Below are positions 52,126-63,829 of a stretch of 64,000 nucleotides of DNA, in pieces. The stretch is from Maniola hyperantus (taxonomy: Eukaryota > Arthropoda > Insecta > Lepidoptera > Nymphalidae): NCBI RefSeq assembly GCF_902806685.2, contig NC_048537.1, forward strand, positions 15,150,720 to 15,214,719, written 5' to 3'. Positions within the stretch are counted from its first letter, which is position 1. Every line of letters begins with the position of its first letter. Below the pieces are notes generated by a model. The model worked only from the letters and a program-made list of their open reading frames with translations, ran no database searches and was not told the DNA's origin. The translations under genes were made by a program, and so were the position numbers.

Positions 52126-52803
52126 AAAATGCTAATAATGATAGTAATTTGCAATAAAGTCGATAGTTTGCGGCGCACCCTCAAACAGTTTCAAAACATT
52201 TCGCAACCAACGCCAACTTTGTAGTGGGAACTGGGAAGGTCGGGGGACCTTTTTTGTTGTCCGCTCCAGCCTCCAGGCCCTACATTAGTTTTGCAATTCG
52301 GAGTTCAAAGTTGGTGGGTCTGTTCCACCTTTATCCCGAATATTCTGGCAAGTTAAATTAGAAAACCGGCTTTAGGGCGCACAGGTTACAAAGCGAAAAC
52401 TTTTGTTTAGATGAGGTTTTCGTATTAGTCCGTTATAAGTTAACTTATAACTTACGGTACTGACTCTGAGCACAACCTAATTTTAGAGTATTCGCATCCT
52501 CTTCTTACTTATGTAATATGAAAAGGACAAACGCAGTTTGACGGTTTTAAATTTTATTTTTAGATGGTAAAACCCGTGATTTTAGCGCACAGTCGCGAGC
52601 CTACTGTTTAAATTTGTGGCGTGCACTAAAATTTTGAGTCTTTAAATGTAAAGTTCATGTTCTGTCCCTTTTTAGCATTGTTAAAAAGAAAAGGATGCAG
52701 ATACTCTAAATTTAGTTTAGAGAAAGACAACGGAATCGGTGCCACTTGTTATGTTATAGTTTATAACATTATGTCCCTTATTAGATTTTTAAAATTCATA
52801 TAC
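52126..52803. other. No feature recognised
   Basis: Partly GC-richer (gaaggtcgggggaccttttt is a short palindrome at about 52234). No exon identified. Confidence 0.4.
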
Positions 52804-53114
52804 ATGTTAGCCCTTGACTACAATCTCACCTGGTGGTAAGTGATGATGCAGTCTAAGATGGAAGCGGGCTACCCTGGAAGGGGTATGGCAGTTTTTATTA
52901 AACCCATGTCCCTTTTGGTTTCTATTCGGCATCGTAGCGGAATGCTAAATCGATTGGTGGCACGGCTTTGCCGGTAGGGTGGTGACTAGCCCTGGCCGAA
53001 GCCTCCCACCAGACCAGACTAGAGAAATTTTAAAATTCCAAACCCGTGCCAGGAATTGAACCCGGGATCTCCCACTAATAAGACCACAGCACTAACCACT
53101 GCGCTAGGGAGGTC
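52804..53114 (-). mobile_element. SINE2, full length
   Basis: Read on the minus strand, the head is cgcagtggttagtgctgtgg (A box) and gggttcaattcctggcacg (B box). The body contains ccgaagcctcccaccagacc on the plus strand, and the 3' end is tcacctggtggtaagtgatg. Confidence 0.9.
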
Positions 53115-53149
53115 ATCAATTATCGTCGATACTTATTTTTACAGTATTA

Positions 53150-53305
53150 GCTGATCTTTGCGACTTCGTCTGCTTGAATTTAGGTTTTTTAAAAGATTTC
53201 GCAGGTTTTCCGCGATAAAAAAGATCTAAAATCAGTGACGGGTTCAGTGGTTAAATCAAACACGCAGACAGACACTCTCGCATTTGTAATATCAGTATCG
53301 TCGTA
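53150..53305 (+). repeat. Fam-A copy, shortened
   Basis: agctgatctttgcgacttcg, ttttccgcgataaaaaa, then acgcagacagacactctcgc and atttgtaatatcagta. Confidence 0.65.
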
Positions 53306-53660
53306 TTTGTCATCAACATCATCAACCGATAGAAGTCCCCCCTGCTTGGACATAGGTCTCAGGTAGTAATGACTTCCAGCGCCCAGAAAAGGGCAGGGCC
53401 AATCGTGTTTTTAAATTTTTTAATCATACTACTTGTTAAAGACGGATAATAGATAAAACTTTCATGTCCACACTATATTGATAAAAGTAAATCCTTATGG
53501 GAATAGAAACAATTGGGGCCTCCCGCCGCTTGAGCCTGGTTCAACCGAAATGAGAAAATGGATATAGACTGATTAGGGGATGTATTTCTTATTATGTCCT
53601 AGTAATCTGTCTTTTCGTGAAATTCTTTTACTTTATAGAGTGGTTAGAGAGAAAAGGTTT

Positions 53661-53825
53661 TTTTTATAGAGATAGTGAGCAAACGAGCAGGCGGGTCACC
53701 TGATGTTAAGTGATTACCGCCGCCCATGAACATTTGCAGCACCAGAGGAACCGCCAATACGTCGTCGCCATTTCAGGAATTTGTTGGTCCGCCCCTTGAA
53801 TAACCCCATGTTGTAGCTAATCAGT
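53661..53825. repeat. Interspersed repeat, relative of 5180-5490
   Basis: gcgggtcacctgatgttaag then attaccgccgcccatgaaca and ggaaccgccaatacgtcgtc. The 350 bases before it (53306-53660) show only a LINE-like scrap (catcatcaaccgatagaa). Confidence 0.6.
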
Positions 53826-53834
53826 CTCTAGTCT

Positions 53835-54052
53835 AAATATATAAAAGGAAAGGGTGACTGACTGACTGACTGATCTATCAACGCACAGCTCAAACTACTG
53901 GACGGATCGGGCTGAAATTTGGCATGCAGATAGCTATTATGACGTAGGCATCCGCTAAGAAAGGATTTTTGAAAATTCAACCCCTAAGGGGGTGGTAATA
54001 GGGGTATGAAATTTGTGAAGTCCACGCGGACGAAGTCGCGAGCATAAGCTAG
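53835..54052 (-). repeat. Fam-C copy
   Basis: tctaaatatataaaaggaaa to cgcgagcataagctagt, intact. Confidence 0.88.
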
Positions 54053-54104
54053 TCATTAATATTACGTCAACTCTATGGTTGAATGGTGGCCCTTCCACCA
54101 ATGG

Positions 54105-54280
54105 TCGAATCAAATCGACGCGATCACAACCTTTAGACTTCGGCTTTGTAGAGCGTTGTCTCTGTAACTCACACCTATGTGACGTTTTGTCGGTCTCAAC
54201 GACAGAGACCATGCTCTACGAAATCACTTCCTCTTTCTAAATGTTGATGTACATTTTCTGCCGCGTGTTATACCTATGTG
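54105..54280. mobile_element. Fam-E MITE
   Basis: tagagcgttgtctctgtaac, gtgacgttttgtcggtctca, gacagagaccatgctctacg, cattttctgccgcgtg; the left end is eroded. Confidence 0.75.
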
Positions 54281-54445
54281 TTTAATCGTGACAAAACCGC
54301 GCATGTTACGAGACGTGTTTTTGTCGATATCGTGCCCAGCGAAGATTACGTAGTCACGCAATTTCCAAATAATTTATTTATTAAATGCAATTGTATTTAT
54401 GTTTACTAGAGTTGAGTTATTGCTTCCTCAATTCTTTTATTTTAA

Positions 54446-54676
54446 CTAGCTTATGCTCGCGACTTCGTCCGCGTGAATTACACAAATTTGAAACCCCTAT
54501 TTCACCCCCTTAAGGGTTTAATTTTCGAAAATCATTTCTTAGCTGATGCCTACGTCATAATAGCTATCTGCATGCCAAATTTTAGCCAGATTCGTCCAGT
54601 AGTTTGAGCTGTGCGTTGATAGATCAGTCAGTCAGTCAATCAATCAGTCATCTTTTCCTTTTAAATATTTAGACTA
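54446..54676 (+). repeat. Fam-C copy
   Basis: agcttatgctcgcgacttcg to ccttttaaatatttagacta. Confidence 0.88.
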
Positions 54677-54774
54677 GGCTATTCCCTCGGATTCGTCCGT
54701 GTGAAGTATTAGAAGTTTCCTGAAAATCTTGAACACTTTAATTTTCAGGGTTCCGTACCCGAAGTAACTTTTTG

Positions 54775-54897
54775 GAGTTAAACGCGTTTTAAGCAATTGC
54801 TTACTCGCTTTTATAGTGAAGGAAAACATCGTGAGGGAACCTGAATGCCTGAGAGTTCTCCATAATCTTCTCAAAGGTGTATGCAGAAGTCTGCCAA
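54775..54897 (+). repeat. SINE1 middle fragment
   Basis: gaaggaaaacatcgtgaggg then ctgaatgcctgagagttctc. Confidence 0.7.
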
Positions 54898-55259
54898 GCG
54901 TACTTGTACCTCTCAAACCAATAAAAATAATACAATATTCTCAAACTTTTTGCCTCCATTATCTAGTAATAACAACCATCTTCAACTAATAATAATATGT
55001 GCCTAATTCCCTTATCCCGATCTGCAATAAACGTCAATTATTTGATTTATCACGGAGAAAATAGGATTGCGCAGCTCTAATACGTAGGTCGTTACCTTAT
55101 TATTGTTTTTACTCGATTGCTGCGAAACCCGAAAGGAGGGTTATGTTTTGACCCTATGTAGGTATGTCCGGTTGTAACTACTCAACGGCTCAACCGATTT
55201 TGATAAATGATACGTCATTAGTTGTGTCTTGATGGCGCGAGTGTCACTGGGTACCTATA
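54898..55259. other. No feature recognised
   Basis: Nothing supported apart from a scrap of the 4925-type repeat near 55130 (cccgaaaggagggttatg). Confidence 0.4.
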
Positions 55260-55425
55260 GTACGCGAAAGATCGAGATGGCAATCGGGGAGGAAACACCC
55301 CGTACACCCGCGCAGCCCCCGTGCTAAGCCGGTGTGGGCGAGCGCGGGTGTGCGGGGCGTCCTTCAGCCTCACTGAGAGGCTGGCTTGCTGCCACGATTG
55401 CCATTACGACCTGTCGCGGATTATT
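55260..55425. mobile_element. GC-rich fold-back repeat
   Basis: gagatggcaatcggggagga and accccgtacacccgcgc pair with gcgcgggtgtgcggggcgt and cacgattgccattac. Fragments recur at 17055 and 24690. It stands out sharply from the AT-rich surroundings. Confidence 0.7.
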
Positions 55426-56139
55426 TATCGTGGAAAGGGTTCCGTACGATGAATACCTAAGTAAGTTTTTATAGGCTATCCTGTAAACTTTAACTCAAGA
55501 GCTATTTTATTTTATTTTGGATTTTTGTTTTTAAAAAAATTCGAAATAATTTAAATATTTTAAAATCAGAAAAAAAAAATTAAGACCCTCATAACAAGCC
55601 TTTCATTACATTTTTAATTTTCCATAAGTGATACCCATATTCAAAATTCATTATCCTATTCATGCTTGAAAAAATATTTAGAAAATTTTCTTGAATGGCT
55701 TAGTTACTTAATATTTTTGTAGTTTTATTAAGCTCTAAATATACCTGATACTAGGGATCGATTTCGGTAATGTCCTTCTAAAACTGGGCTGTCCTGAAAT
55801 AGGTAGTTACCTAGTCATAATAGTAGCAAATAGGTCCTCTTTGGCAGCAAATAGCCAGGTGCAAGGAGGGATAGAATGAGATTTATAGTGGCGCTATTAA
55901 AGTTATTGTCTTCTACCGCCACAAAGCCCGGCCAGGTAATGGCACGCCATTACCCGGGGTTATCGTTTACCCCGCGTTTCTATAGGGATAGGTTTTGCGT
56001 GGGCCATCGATATAATACCTACCTACTATTTACACAGTAGGCTAGATAGCAATTGCTAGCTCCAATACATTAGAAGTCATTGGTTAGCTCAGCCGGTTGC
56101 TTCCTTGCAACTTTGTCACTAATAAATCTTCATCTTAAT
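55426..56139. other. No feature recognised
   Basis: AT-rich; an internal inverted piece, ggtaatggcacgccattacc, occurs at about 55934. Confidence 0.45.
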
Positions 56140-56320
56140 ATTATATAAAAGGAAAACGTGACTGACTGACTGACTGACTGACCGACTGACTGATCTATCA
56201 ACGCACACCTCAAACTACTGGACGGATCGGGCTGAAATTTGGCATGCAGATAGCTATTATGACGTAAACGTCCGCTAAGAAAGGATTTTTGAAAATAATA
56301 AAAGGCGAGCATAAGCTATT
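56140..56320 (-). repeat. Fam-C copy with internal deletion
   Basis: ttatataaaaggaaaacgtg to atttttgaaaataataaaag, then directly gcgagcataagcta. The section for the accccta-rich 5' part is lost. Confidence 0.8.
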
Positions 56321-56878
56321 TCATTAATATGATAGCCTCGACCCAATGAATTTGTATTTATAAAATGTTTAAAGTTTAACGGCAAATCTAAAAATTGTTT
56401 TGGAACCATATTATAAAAGCAAATAAATACTCAGCCATACAAAGGATTTCCCTAAGCTACTTGATTATCGCCATTTTGGCGCTGAAAGCAGCAGTGAGCT
56501 TATGTGAGTGTACCTACTCGTAAATAAATAGAATATAAAAAGATTGGATTGACTTTGTACATGTTTAGGTGTTATACTTAGTTTGAAAAGTTCTAACAGT
56601 TTGCCAATTTGTGGCGTGCAATACTAAAAAAAATATGATATTATTTAAAATATTATTAATTGCAATTTTCAAATATTTTGCTTGCTGAATGAATGTTAGC
56701 GATAAGACAACACGAGGACCATTTGACACAAAGTGTCATTTTTAATTCCCGGTACGGTCGCTCGGTGGAATGCTTCGAATCAGCATAAAAAAGAACTGTC
56801 GTATTGTATGGCACGCCATATCTAGTGTACTATGCGAATAGTACCTATTACATATTATATATCCATTCTGTTTCCATT
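56321..56878. other. No feature recognised
   Basis: AT-rich; nothing supported. Confidence 0.5.
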
Positions 56879-57317
56879 TTTTAGGGTTATGTACCTCAAA
56901 ATGAAAAACGGAACCCTTATAGGATCACTTTGTTGTCTGTCTGTCTGTCTGTCTGTCTGTCAAGAAACCTACAGGGTACTTCCCGTTGACCTAGAATCAT
57001 GAAATTTGGCAGGTAGGTAGATCTAATATCTGAAATTTGGGGAAAAATCTGAAAACCGTGAATTTAGGGTTAGATCACACAAAAAAAAATTAATTGTGGT
57101 CATGAACTAATAATTAGTAGGTATTTTCAACTTTCAAAGTGAGGGACTATATCAAGTGGGGTATCATATGAAAGATCTTCACCTGTACATTCTAAAACAG
57201 ATTTTTATTTATTTTTATGCATCATAGTTTTTGAATTATCGTGCAAAATGTCGAAAAAATACGACTGTAGTACGGAACCCTCATTGCACGAGCCTGACTC
57301 GCACTTGGCCGGTTTTT
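56879..57317 (-). repeat. Fam-B copy, near complete
   Basis: tttagggttatgtacctcaa, (gtct)6, agatctaatatctgaaattt, ending gactcgcacttggccggttt. Confidence 0.9.
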
Positions 57318-57587
57318 CATTCAGACGTAGGTAAGGAAACTAAGGAAACCTAAAAAATTGTCCAACAGTTCTTGAAATCGTCTACATAATTTAGAGCCAA
57401 ACTTTAATTAAAGTATCATATGAAGGAGGGTAAGGTTAAGTAATATTGACCCGAGTTGCTCTTTAATGTGCTTAATATATTCATCCCTCCCGCCTCGGGG
57501 AGCCGTTGAGCCGCACAGCGTAATTAACATACTATGTGCTGCTGAAAGCGATAAGCCTTATAGTTATTAATATTTATTAGAATAGTT

Positions 57588-57704
57588 GATTTTACAGCTC
57601 TCACCATTAAAGTTTTTATAATAAAGCGCGATGCGGGGAGAGCAGCTAACTCGTACAACCAAATTATTATAAAACTTCAATAGATAGGTAAAGCTGTAAA
57701 AATC
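57588..57704. mobile_element. Short MITE, 117 bp
   Basis: gattttacagctctcacc and aaagtttttataata mirror ttattataaaacttcaatag and aaagctgtaaaaatc. Confidence 0.65.
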
Positions 57705-58067
57705 AAATATATATTCTGGTTAATATAAGGCTAGCAATATCCCAAGAAAACCTCAACTATTACCTTATGAGCTAGTTATGGATAAAACTTTTATCCGCAG
57801 ATTGTGGTATAATTATTTTGTGTCTAATTTCGAATACGGAACTTTCTGCATATCTCTCTATCCTGCCATCGTAAAAATAAAAGTTCTACTCAATAACGTG
57901 CGGGGGATTTACCGGGATAGAACAAGGAAGTGACAGACAAAATGGCCGACTATTATCTTCGGGGAGTAGTCGTAGTCGCGCCACGTTCTCTATTGTCGCT
58001 TTGGAAACTAATAAATGTTTCGAAGATAACCGTTTCGAAGTTAATATGTGAAAATTGAAATATGAAC
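57705..58067. other. No feature recognised
   Basis: Nothing supported. Confidence 0.45.
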
Positions 58068-58770
58068 GACTTGCTATTGCCCGCGACTTCGCCCGCGATG
58101 AGTTAGGTTCTTAAAAATGTGTGTGTGTCACATCTTGTATAACCCTTTGGCTACATGTGAAAATTCCTTTTTCCTTTCCTTTTGAATTTCCTGAAATTCT
58201 GAAATATATACATTTCTTTAGGTTCTTAGTCCCAAACTCAAATACTATTTTTTTATAGATGTAGCTTAAAAATGATAGATTTTCATAAAAACTTTCATGT
58301 CTTATATAACCCACATACCTATGGATGGAATTTTTGAAAATTTTGTAACACGTATTCCTTCATTTTCAACCGAAATTCTAAATACCAATTTTCATGGATA
58401 TAAATTTCAAACAACTCGTTTCAACAGACTTTCATACAAAAATTTCAAGCCCTATTTCACCCTCTTAGGGATTTGCATTATCAACAATCCTTCCTTAGGG
58501 CGTTTGTGCACTCATGCGTGATTTTACGTATAAAAATACGAATTGAATGTACGTATTTGTATGACGACCACTTCGAAGAATCCCGAATACGAACCGAATA
58601 CGGATGAGTGCCCATTGCACTGGACGAATCGGGCTGTTTGGCACATAGATAGCGATTATGCCGTAAGGGCATTTGAGCTATGGGTTGATGATCAGTCAGT
58701 CAGTCAGTCAGTCAGTCAGTCAGTCAGTCACTCACTCACTTGCCTACCTTTTCCTTTTATATATTTTTAG
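58068..58770 (+). repeat. Diverged, expanded Fam-C relative
   Basis: It opens ttgcccgcgacttcgcccgc and closes with a long tcag array (about 58690-58735) and ccttttatatatttttag. The middle is about 450 bp longer than usual, with aaatttcaagccctatttca in place. Confidence 0.6.
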
Positions 58771-59512
58771 ATTACAAAAAAATGTATGTGTATAATTTAA
58801 GTTTGTCTGTCATCTAAACTTTCTATTACGTCTTGAACCCACAAACTTCTAGTTGTAGGTTTATTCTAATGATCGAAGTAGGTCTCAGTGAATTTTTCTT
58901 CCAGCCTACCTTCTATTATTCCCTTGTAAGTTGTATTCCACTTTTCCGTCCAAGTAAGCTTGAAGCCTTTGTTAGAAGCTTGAACGACAATTTGCAGTCG
59001 GAAGAACTTTTAAAAGCTTACTTTCAAATAACATTAAATTTTGACAATTTTATCGCAATAGAGCATAAAATGCACTTAATGTAAGTACCTTAAGTCTTAA
59101 ACCCAAGTCCATTAGAGCAATGCTAATGTCCATAGAATCGATAGGAAGCTCATCTCGATTCAAATAATTCGTCGTAATATCGAATAATTACCGATCATTC
59201 GATTAAGAGCAATTCATTCGCCTTTTAATTGCGATTCTCTGTCGGCTGGCTTAGGGCAAAAGGCATTCGAATTATTAGATTCATTTTATTCAAGACACTT
59301 TATAATGGTACTTTACTTCGATTGTTTTGTCTTATTTCAATAAAGGAAGATAATATTGGATTCAATAGAGCATTTGCATATTTTGTGTCTACTTTTATAA
59401 TTAAATCGAGATGCATATAGGGCTCCATTAATCTGTTGATAGTTTCCCGTCCAAGGCACGGGTCAGCTCGAACATGTTGTAACAAAAGCTCATCTATATA
59501 TATATGTATATA
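58771..59512. other. No supported gene
   Basis: An 83-codon ORF at 58833-59084 (..LEAFVRSLNDNLQSEELLK..) looks mildly protein-like but has no splice context. An atatatatatgtatat run precedes the next repeat. Confidence 0.35.
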
Positions 59513-59900
59513 AAAAACCGGCCAAGTGCGAGTCAGGCTCGCGCAACGAGGGTTCCGTACTACAGTGGTATTTTTTCGACATTTTGCACGATAATTCAAA
59601 AACTATGATGCATAAAAATAAATAAAAATCTGTTTTAGAATGCACAGGTGAAGACCTTTCATATGATACCCCACTTGATATAGTTATCTTACTTATAAAT
59701 TGAAAATATTAATTATTAATTCATGACCACAATTTAATTTTTTTTTTGTGGGGTATAGCCACAAATTCACGGTTTTCAGATTTTCCCCCGAATGTCTGCT
59801 ATAAGACCTACCTACCGGCCAAATTTCATGATACTAGGTCAACAAGTACCCTGTAGGTTTCTTGACAGACCGACAGACAGACAGACAGACCGACCATGAT
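59513..59900 (+). repeat. Fam-B copy, 3' end lost
   Basis: aaccggccaagtgcgagtca to gacagacagacagaccgacc; the final ggttccg block is missing. Confidence 0.88.
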
Positions 59901-59949
59901 ACACGTTTTCTATGTTTATAACAATTAGTGTAAATACATAATTTCACGA

Positions 59950-60165
59950 TTCAGAACTTCAAAACTGAGAGGCTTTCATACATATTTCAAACCGCCATTT
60001 TACCCCTTTAGGGGTTGAATTTACAAAAATCCTTTCTTAGCGGATGTTTACGTCATAATAGCTGTCTGCATGCTGAATTTCAGCCCAATCCAGCCAGTAG
60101 TTTAAGCTGTGCGTTGATAGACCAGTCAGTCAGTCAGTCACTTTTTCCTTTTATATATTTAGATG
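59950..60165 (+). repeat. Fam-C copy, 5' end replaced
   Basis: accgccattttacccctttagg-type section, then tagcggatgtttacgtcata to cttttatatatttagatgaa. Confidence 0.75.
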
Positions 60166-60329
60166 AAGAGCGGACATAACCTTCAGCAATGAGAAATATG
60201 ATGTATAAAGAGAGGTAGAGACAGAGAAGTAAAGAATAAAGTAAGTAGCCGGACTTCAGGTTGGATATATGTAGTGAGAAGAAGAAGAAGAAGAATCGCC
60301 AAGAAACTCAGTAGGTTTAATCTAAAGAA

Positions 60330-61290
60330 CTATATTTATGTTGACGTAATCCGTAATTTCCCTTGCACCTCATATAAAATATTTGTTGCTGACTGTACCA
60401 GCCAATTTGTAGCGGATACTACGAGCATTGCATGCAAACGAAAATAATCTTTACGAGTCATGACATAAAATTCAAAGTATAGCTTTCTCGTAACGTGCCA
60501 AATGTGAAAACGCACATTTTCGCCGGTTTCATAGAGCACGTCTGAATAGACCCCGATCCTTGTTTTTTGTGGCCCCTACATGTTCTAAAGCAATTTTTTT
60601 TTTAAATTCAGATACAAGTTAGCCCTTGACTGCAATCTCACCTGGTGGTAAGTGATGATGCAGTCTAAGATGATAGCGGGCTAACCTGGAAGGGGTATGG
60701 CAGTTTTTATTAAACCCCTTTGGTTTCTACACGGCATCGTACCGGAACGCTAAATCGCTTGGCGGCACGGCTTTGCCGGTAGGGTGGTAACTAGCCACGG
60801 CCGAAGCCTCCCACCAGACCAGACCAGAAATTTAGAAATTATAAAATTCCAAACCCCTGCCAGGAATCGAACCCGGGACCTCCCACTATTAAGACCACAG
60901 CGCTCACCACTGCGCCAGGGAGGTCGTCAAATTTACGTTGGCCTATCTTTGTTTAAACGTTTTAGGTTTTATGTTGACATAATTGATAATCCGTAATTTC
61001 CCTTGCACCTCATATATTTGTAGCTGACTGTACCAGCCAACTTGTAGCCAGGATACTACGAGCATTGCATGCAAACGAAAATAATCTTTACGACTCATGT
61101 AATAAAATTCAAAGTTAATTGTATAGCTTTCTCGTAACGGGCGTAGTGCCAAATGTGAAAACGCACATTTTCGCCGGTTTTCATAGAGCACGTCTGAATA
61201 GACCCCTATTCCTTGTTTTTTGTGGCCCCTACATGTTCTAAAGCAATTTATGTTGGCCTATCCTTGTTTAAATGTTTTCGGTTTTGTAAA
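60330..61290. repeat. Direct duplication of a 300-bp unit, one copy split by SINE2
   Basis: tccgtaatttcccttgcacc, ctgactgtaccagccaa, tactacgagcattgcatgca, tttgtggcccctacatgttc occur in the same order at 60337-60598 and 60985-61245. The unit's own 3' end (cgttggcctatctttgttta) appears after the SINE, at about 60937. The copies differ by substitutions and small indels. Confidence 0.82.
60611..60926 (-). mobile_element. SINE2, full length
   Basis: agcccttgactgcaatctca to gcgccagggaggtcgt; the head on the minus strand is intact. It inserted into the first duplication unit after the duplication, since the second unit lacks it. Confidence 0.9.
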
Positions 61291-61483
61291 CAAAAGATAA
61301 CCTACATTCAGCGAGTGGCTATCTCGTATCTAAGTATAGTTATTTTTATAAAACTTTCCTTCACTGAGTTTGTCTGTTTGTATGTAAATCTCAGAAACTA
61401 TTGCATTGTACTGTATAACCATCGATTTCCATCAATAGATACACTTGTGTCTATCTATTGGCCGGTTTTATTTACAAAGTAAT

Positions 61484-61865
61484 AAAACCGGCCAAGTGCG
61501 TGTCAGGTTCGCGCAGCGAGGGTTCCGTACTACAGTCGTATTTTTTGACATTTTGCACGATAATTCAAAAACTATTATATATAAAAATAAATAAAAATGT
61601 GTTTTAGCATGTACAAGTAAAGCCCTTTCTTATGATACCACACTTGGTATGGTAATATTACTTTAAAAGTTGAAAATAGCAATATTTGTTCATGAACACA
61701 TGTCAATTAATAGGCGCATCAATTTTTCTTGTGATGTAACCACAAATTCACGGTTTTCAGATTTTTCCCCGAATGTCGACTATAAGACCTACCTACCTGC
61801 CAAATTTCATGATTCTAGGTCAACGGGAAGTACCCTGTAGGTTTCTTGACAGACCGACAACAGAG

Positions 61866-61899
<34 letters not shown>

Positions 61900-61945
61900 A
61901 GACAACAAAGTGATCCTATAAGGGTTCCGTTAGTCAGACTCTATT
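61484..61945 (+). repeat. Fam-B copy, last bases lost
   Basis: aaccggccaagtgcgtgtca to tcctataagggttccgtta with a mixed gaca/gacg array. Confidence 0.88.
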
Positions 61946-62181
61946 TTAACAGACGAAGTTGCGAGTCAATTTGAATACTACGCAAATAAAATAGGTGTGA
62001 AATCTGCCAACGAGTAAGGTCACAGTTTAAGTAGTAATCTCCAAGTAAAAACAACTTTATCTGAGGTTACAAGAACATGTACCTCTGTCCTCTACTGGCC
62101 GCAAACAAACAAGCTGATTTCAATGTTTGCTGAAGGTACGGTTTTAGGATTCCGTAGTTAAATAAGGAACCCTAACCCTTT

Positions 62182-62329
62182 ACCCTCTAACAAATAAACC
62201 TGGAATAGCGGTGGAATAGTTATACTCTGTTTTGTCTTTTTCCTTCGAATGTCAAATTACTGATGACAGAGAAAGACAAAACGGAGTATAACTATTCCAC
62301 CGCTATTCCAGGTTTATTTGTTAGAGGGT
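62182..62329. repeat. Hairpin: 58-bp arms, 32-nt loop
   Basis: accctctaacaaataaacct to gttttgtcttt (62182-62239) is repeated inverted at 62272-62329 with one mismatch. No family relative is seen in the window. Confidence 0.92.
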
Positions 62330-62479
62330 TATAGTTTTGTGAAGCCCGTCTATTCGTCTTCTACACTAAAAATTATCACGTCATCTACACTTCTATACCT
62401 ACTATAATATTTTAATAAGAAACGATTTTGAAAAATTATTCTTTTACCAGTAGAAAGCTACATTATTCTTGAGTGATAT

Positions 62480-62670
62480 CCATACTAATATTATAAATGC
62501 AAAAGTGTCTGTCTGTCTGTCTATCTGTCTACCTGTCTGTCTGGCTGCTAGCTTTTCACGGCTCAACCGTTCAACCGATTTTGACGAAATTTGGTACAGA
62601 GTTAGCTTATATCCCGGGAAAGGACATAGGCTACTTTTTATCCCGGAAAATTGAAGAGTTCTCACAGGAT
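62480..62670 (-). repeat. Fam-A copy with GTCT tract, 5' end lost
   Basis: ctaatattataaatgcaaaa, gctagcttttcacggctcaa, gacataggctactttttatc. Confidence 0.8.
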
Positions 62671-62734
62671 TTAACGCTGAAGTATTTCGACTCTCAAATT
62701 TGGTTTCGTTTGGTGAGACGTAAAATCTTGTACT

Positions 62735-62868
62735 ACGGGTACAGATAGCTATTATGACGTAGGCATCTGCTAAGAAAGGATTTTTAAAAAATCAATTGCT
62801 AAGGGGGTGAAATAGGGGTTTGAAATTTGTGTAGTCCACGCGCACGAAGTCGCGAGCATAAGCTAGTA
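62735..62868 (-). repeat. Fam-C 5' half
   Basis: agatagctattatgacgtag to cgaagtcgcgagcataagct. Confidence 0.8.
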
Positions 62869-63206
62869 AGTTAAATAATTCTTGCTCCTGCAAACGCTTA
62901 TGTCTCTAACTTATACCACTTATTTCGATTAATAACAAGGACCTAATATACACTCGTAATTCAGCCTAAATACCCCATCTCCCAATGTCGAACGTGACTA
63001 GGATCGCAATAGGATCGATTTATCACTACTGCTACTACATCACACGCCATGTTAGGCGAGGCACGTATATCACTCACTAATCACTCATTATGTCCTGGTA
63101 CATTGTTGGCATGATTAAATTTGAAGCACCAGAAGACATATATTATAGGGTAACGTTTGTTCTAAAGTCAAAACTGAAGCCAGTAATTTAAAACAATTAT
63201 AAATAA
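62869..63206. other. No feature recognised
   Basis: Nothing supported. Confidence 0.45.
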
Positions 63207-63434
63207 CTAGCTTATACTCGCGACTTCGTCCGCGTGGACTACACGAATTTCAAACCCCTATTTCACCCCCTTAGGGGTTGTATTTTCAAAAATCCTTTCT
63301 TAGCGGACGCCTACGTCATAATAGCTATCTGCATGCCAAATTTCAGCCCGATCCGTCCAGTAGTTTGAGCTGTGCGTTGATAGATCAGTCAGTCAGTCAG
63401 TCAGTCAGTCACCTTTTCCTTTTATATATTTAGA
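63207..63434 (+). repeat. Fam-C copy, first of a tandem pair
   Basis: tagcttatactcgcgacttc to ccttttatatatttagac. Confidence 0.9.
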
Positions 63435-63686
63435 CTAGCTTATGCTCGCGACTTCGTCCGCGTGGACTACAAAATTTCAAAACCCTATTTCACCCCCTTA
63501 GGAGTTGAATTTTCAAAAATCCTTTCTTAGCGGATGCCTACGTCATAATAGCTATCTGCATGCCAAATTTCAGCCCGATCCGTCCAGTAGTTTGAGCTGT
63601 GCGTTGATAGATCAGTCAGTCAGTCAGTCAGTCATTCAGTCAGTCAGTCAGTCAGTCAGTCACCTTTTCCTTTTATATATATAGAT
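63435..63686 (+). repeat. Fam-C copy, second of a tandem pair
   Basis: tagcttatgctcgcgacttc to ccttttatatatatagat with a longer tcag array (about 63616-63662, one imperfect unit). It abuts the first copy without spacer. Confidence 0.9.
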
Positions 63687-63689
63687 ATC

Positions 63690-63825
63690 TCCCTTGAAAA
63701 AGGACCCCGTATGGGTTCGAAACTAGTCGGGCTAACGTCGACTAAATACGTGAGTAAAGCCGTGGACAGATATTATTTGGAATGGAAATTACTCACGGTA
63801 GTTTAAACGCTAAAACAATTATAAA
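63690..63825 (-). mobile_element. Partial copy of the 14070-type MITE
   Basis: cccttgaaaaaggaccccgt, gggctaacgtcgactaaata, acggtagtttaaacgctaaa match the other copy in reverse; the left TIR is missing. Confidence 0.75.
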
Positions 63826-63829
63826 TTAC

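Noticed and set aside
58833..59084. 83-codon ORF
   Set aside because: Mildly protein-like composition, but no flanking splice sites and no recognised relative.
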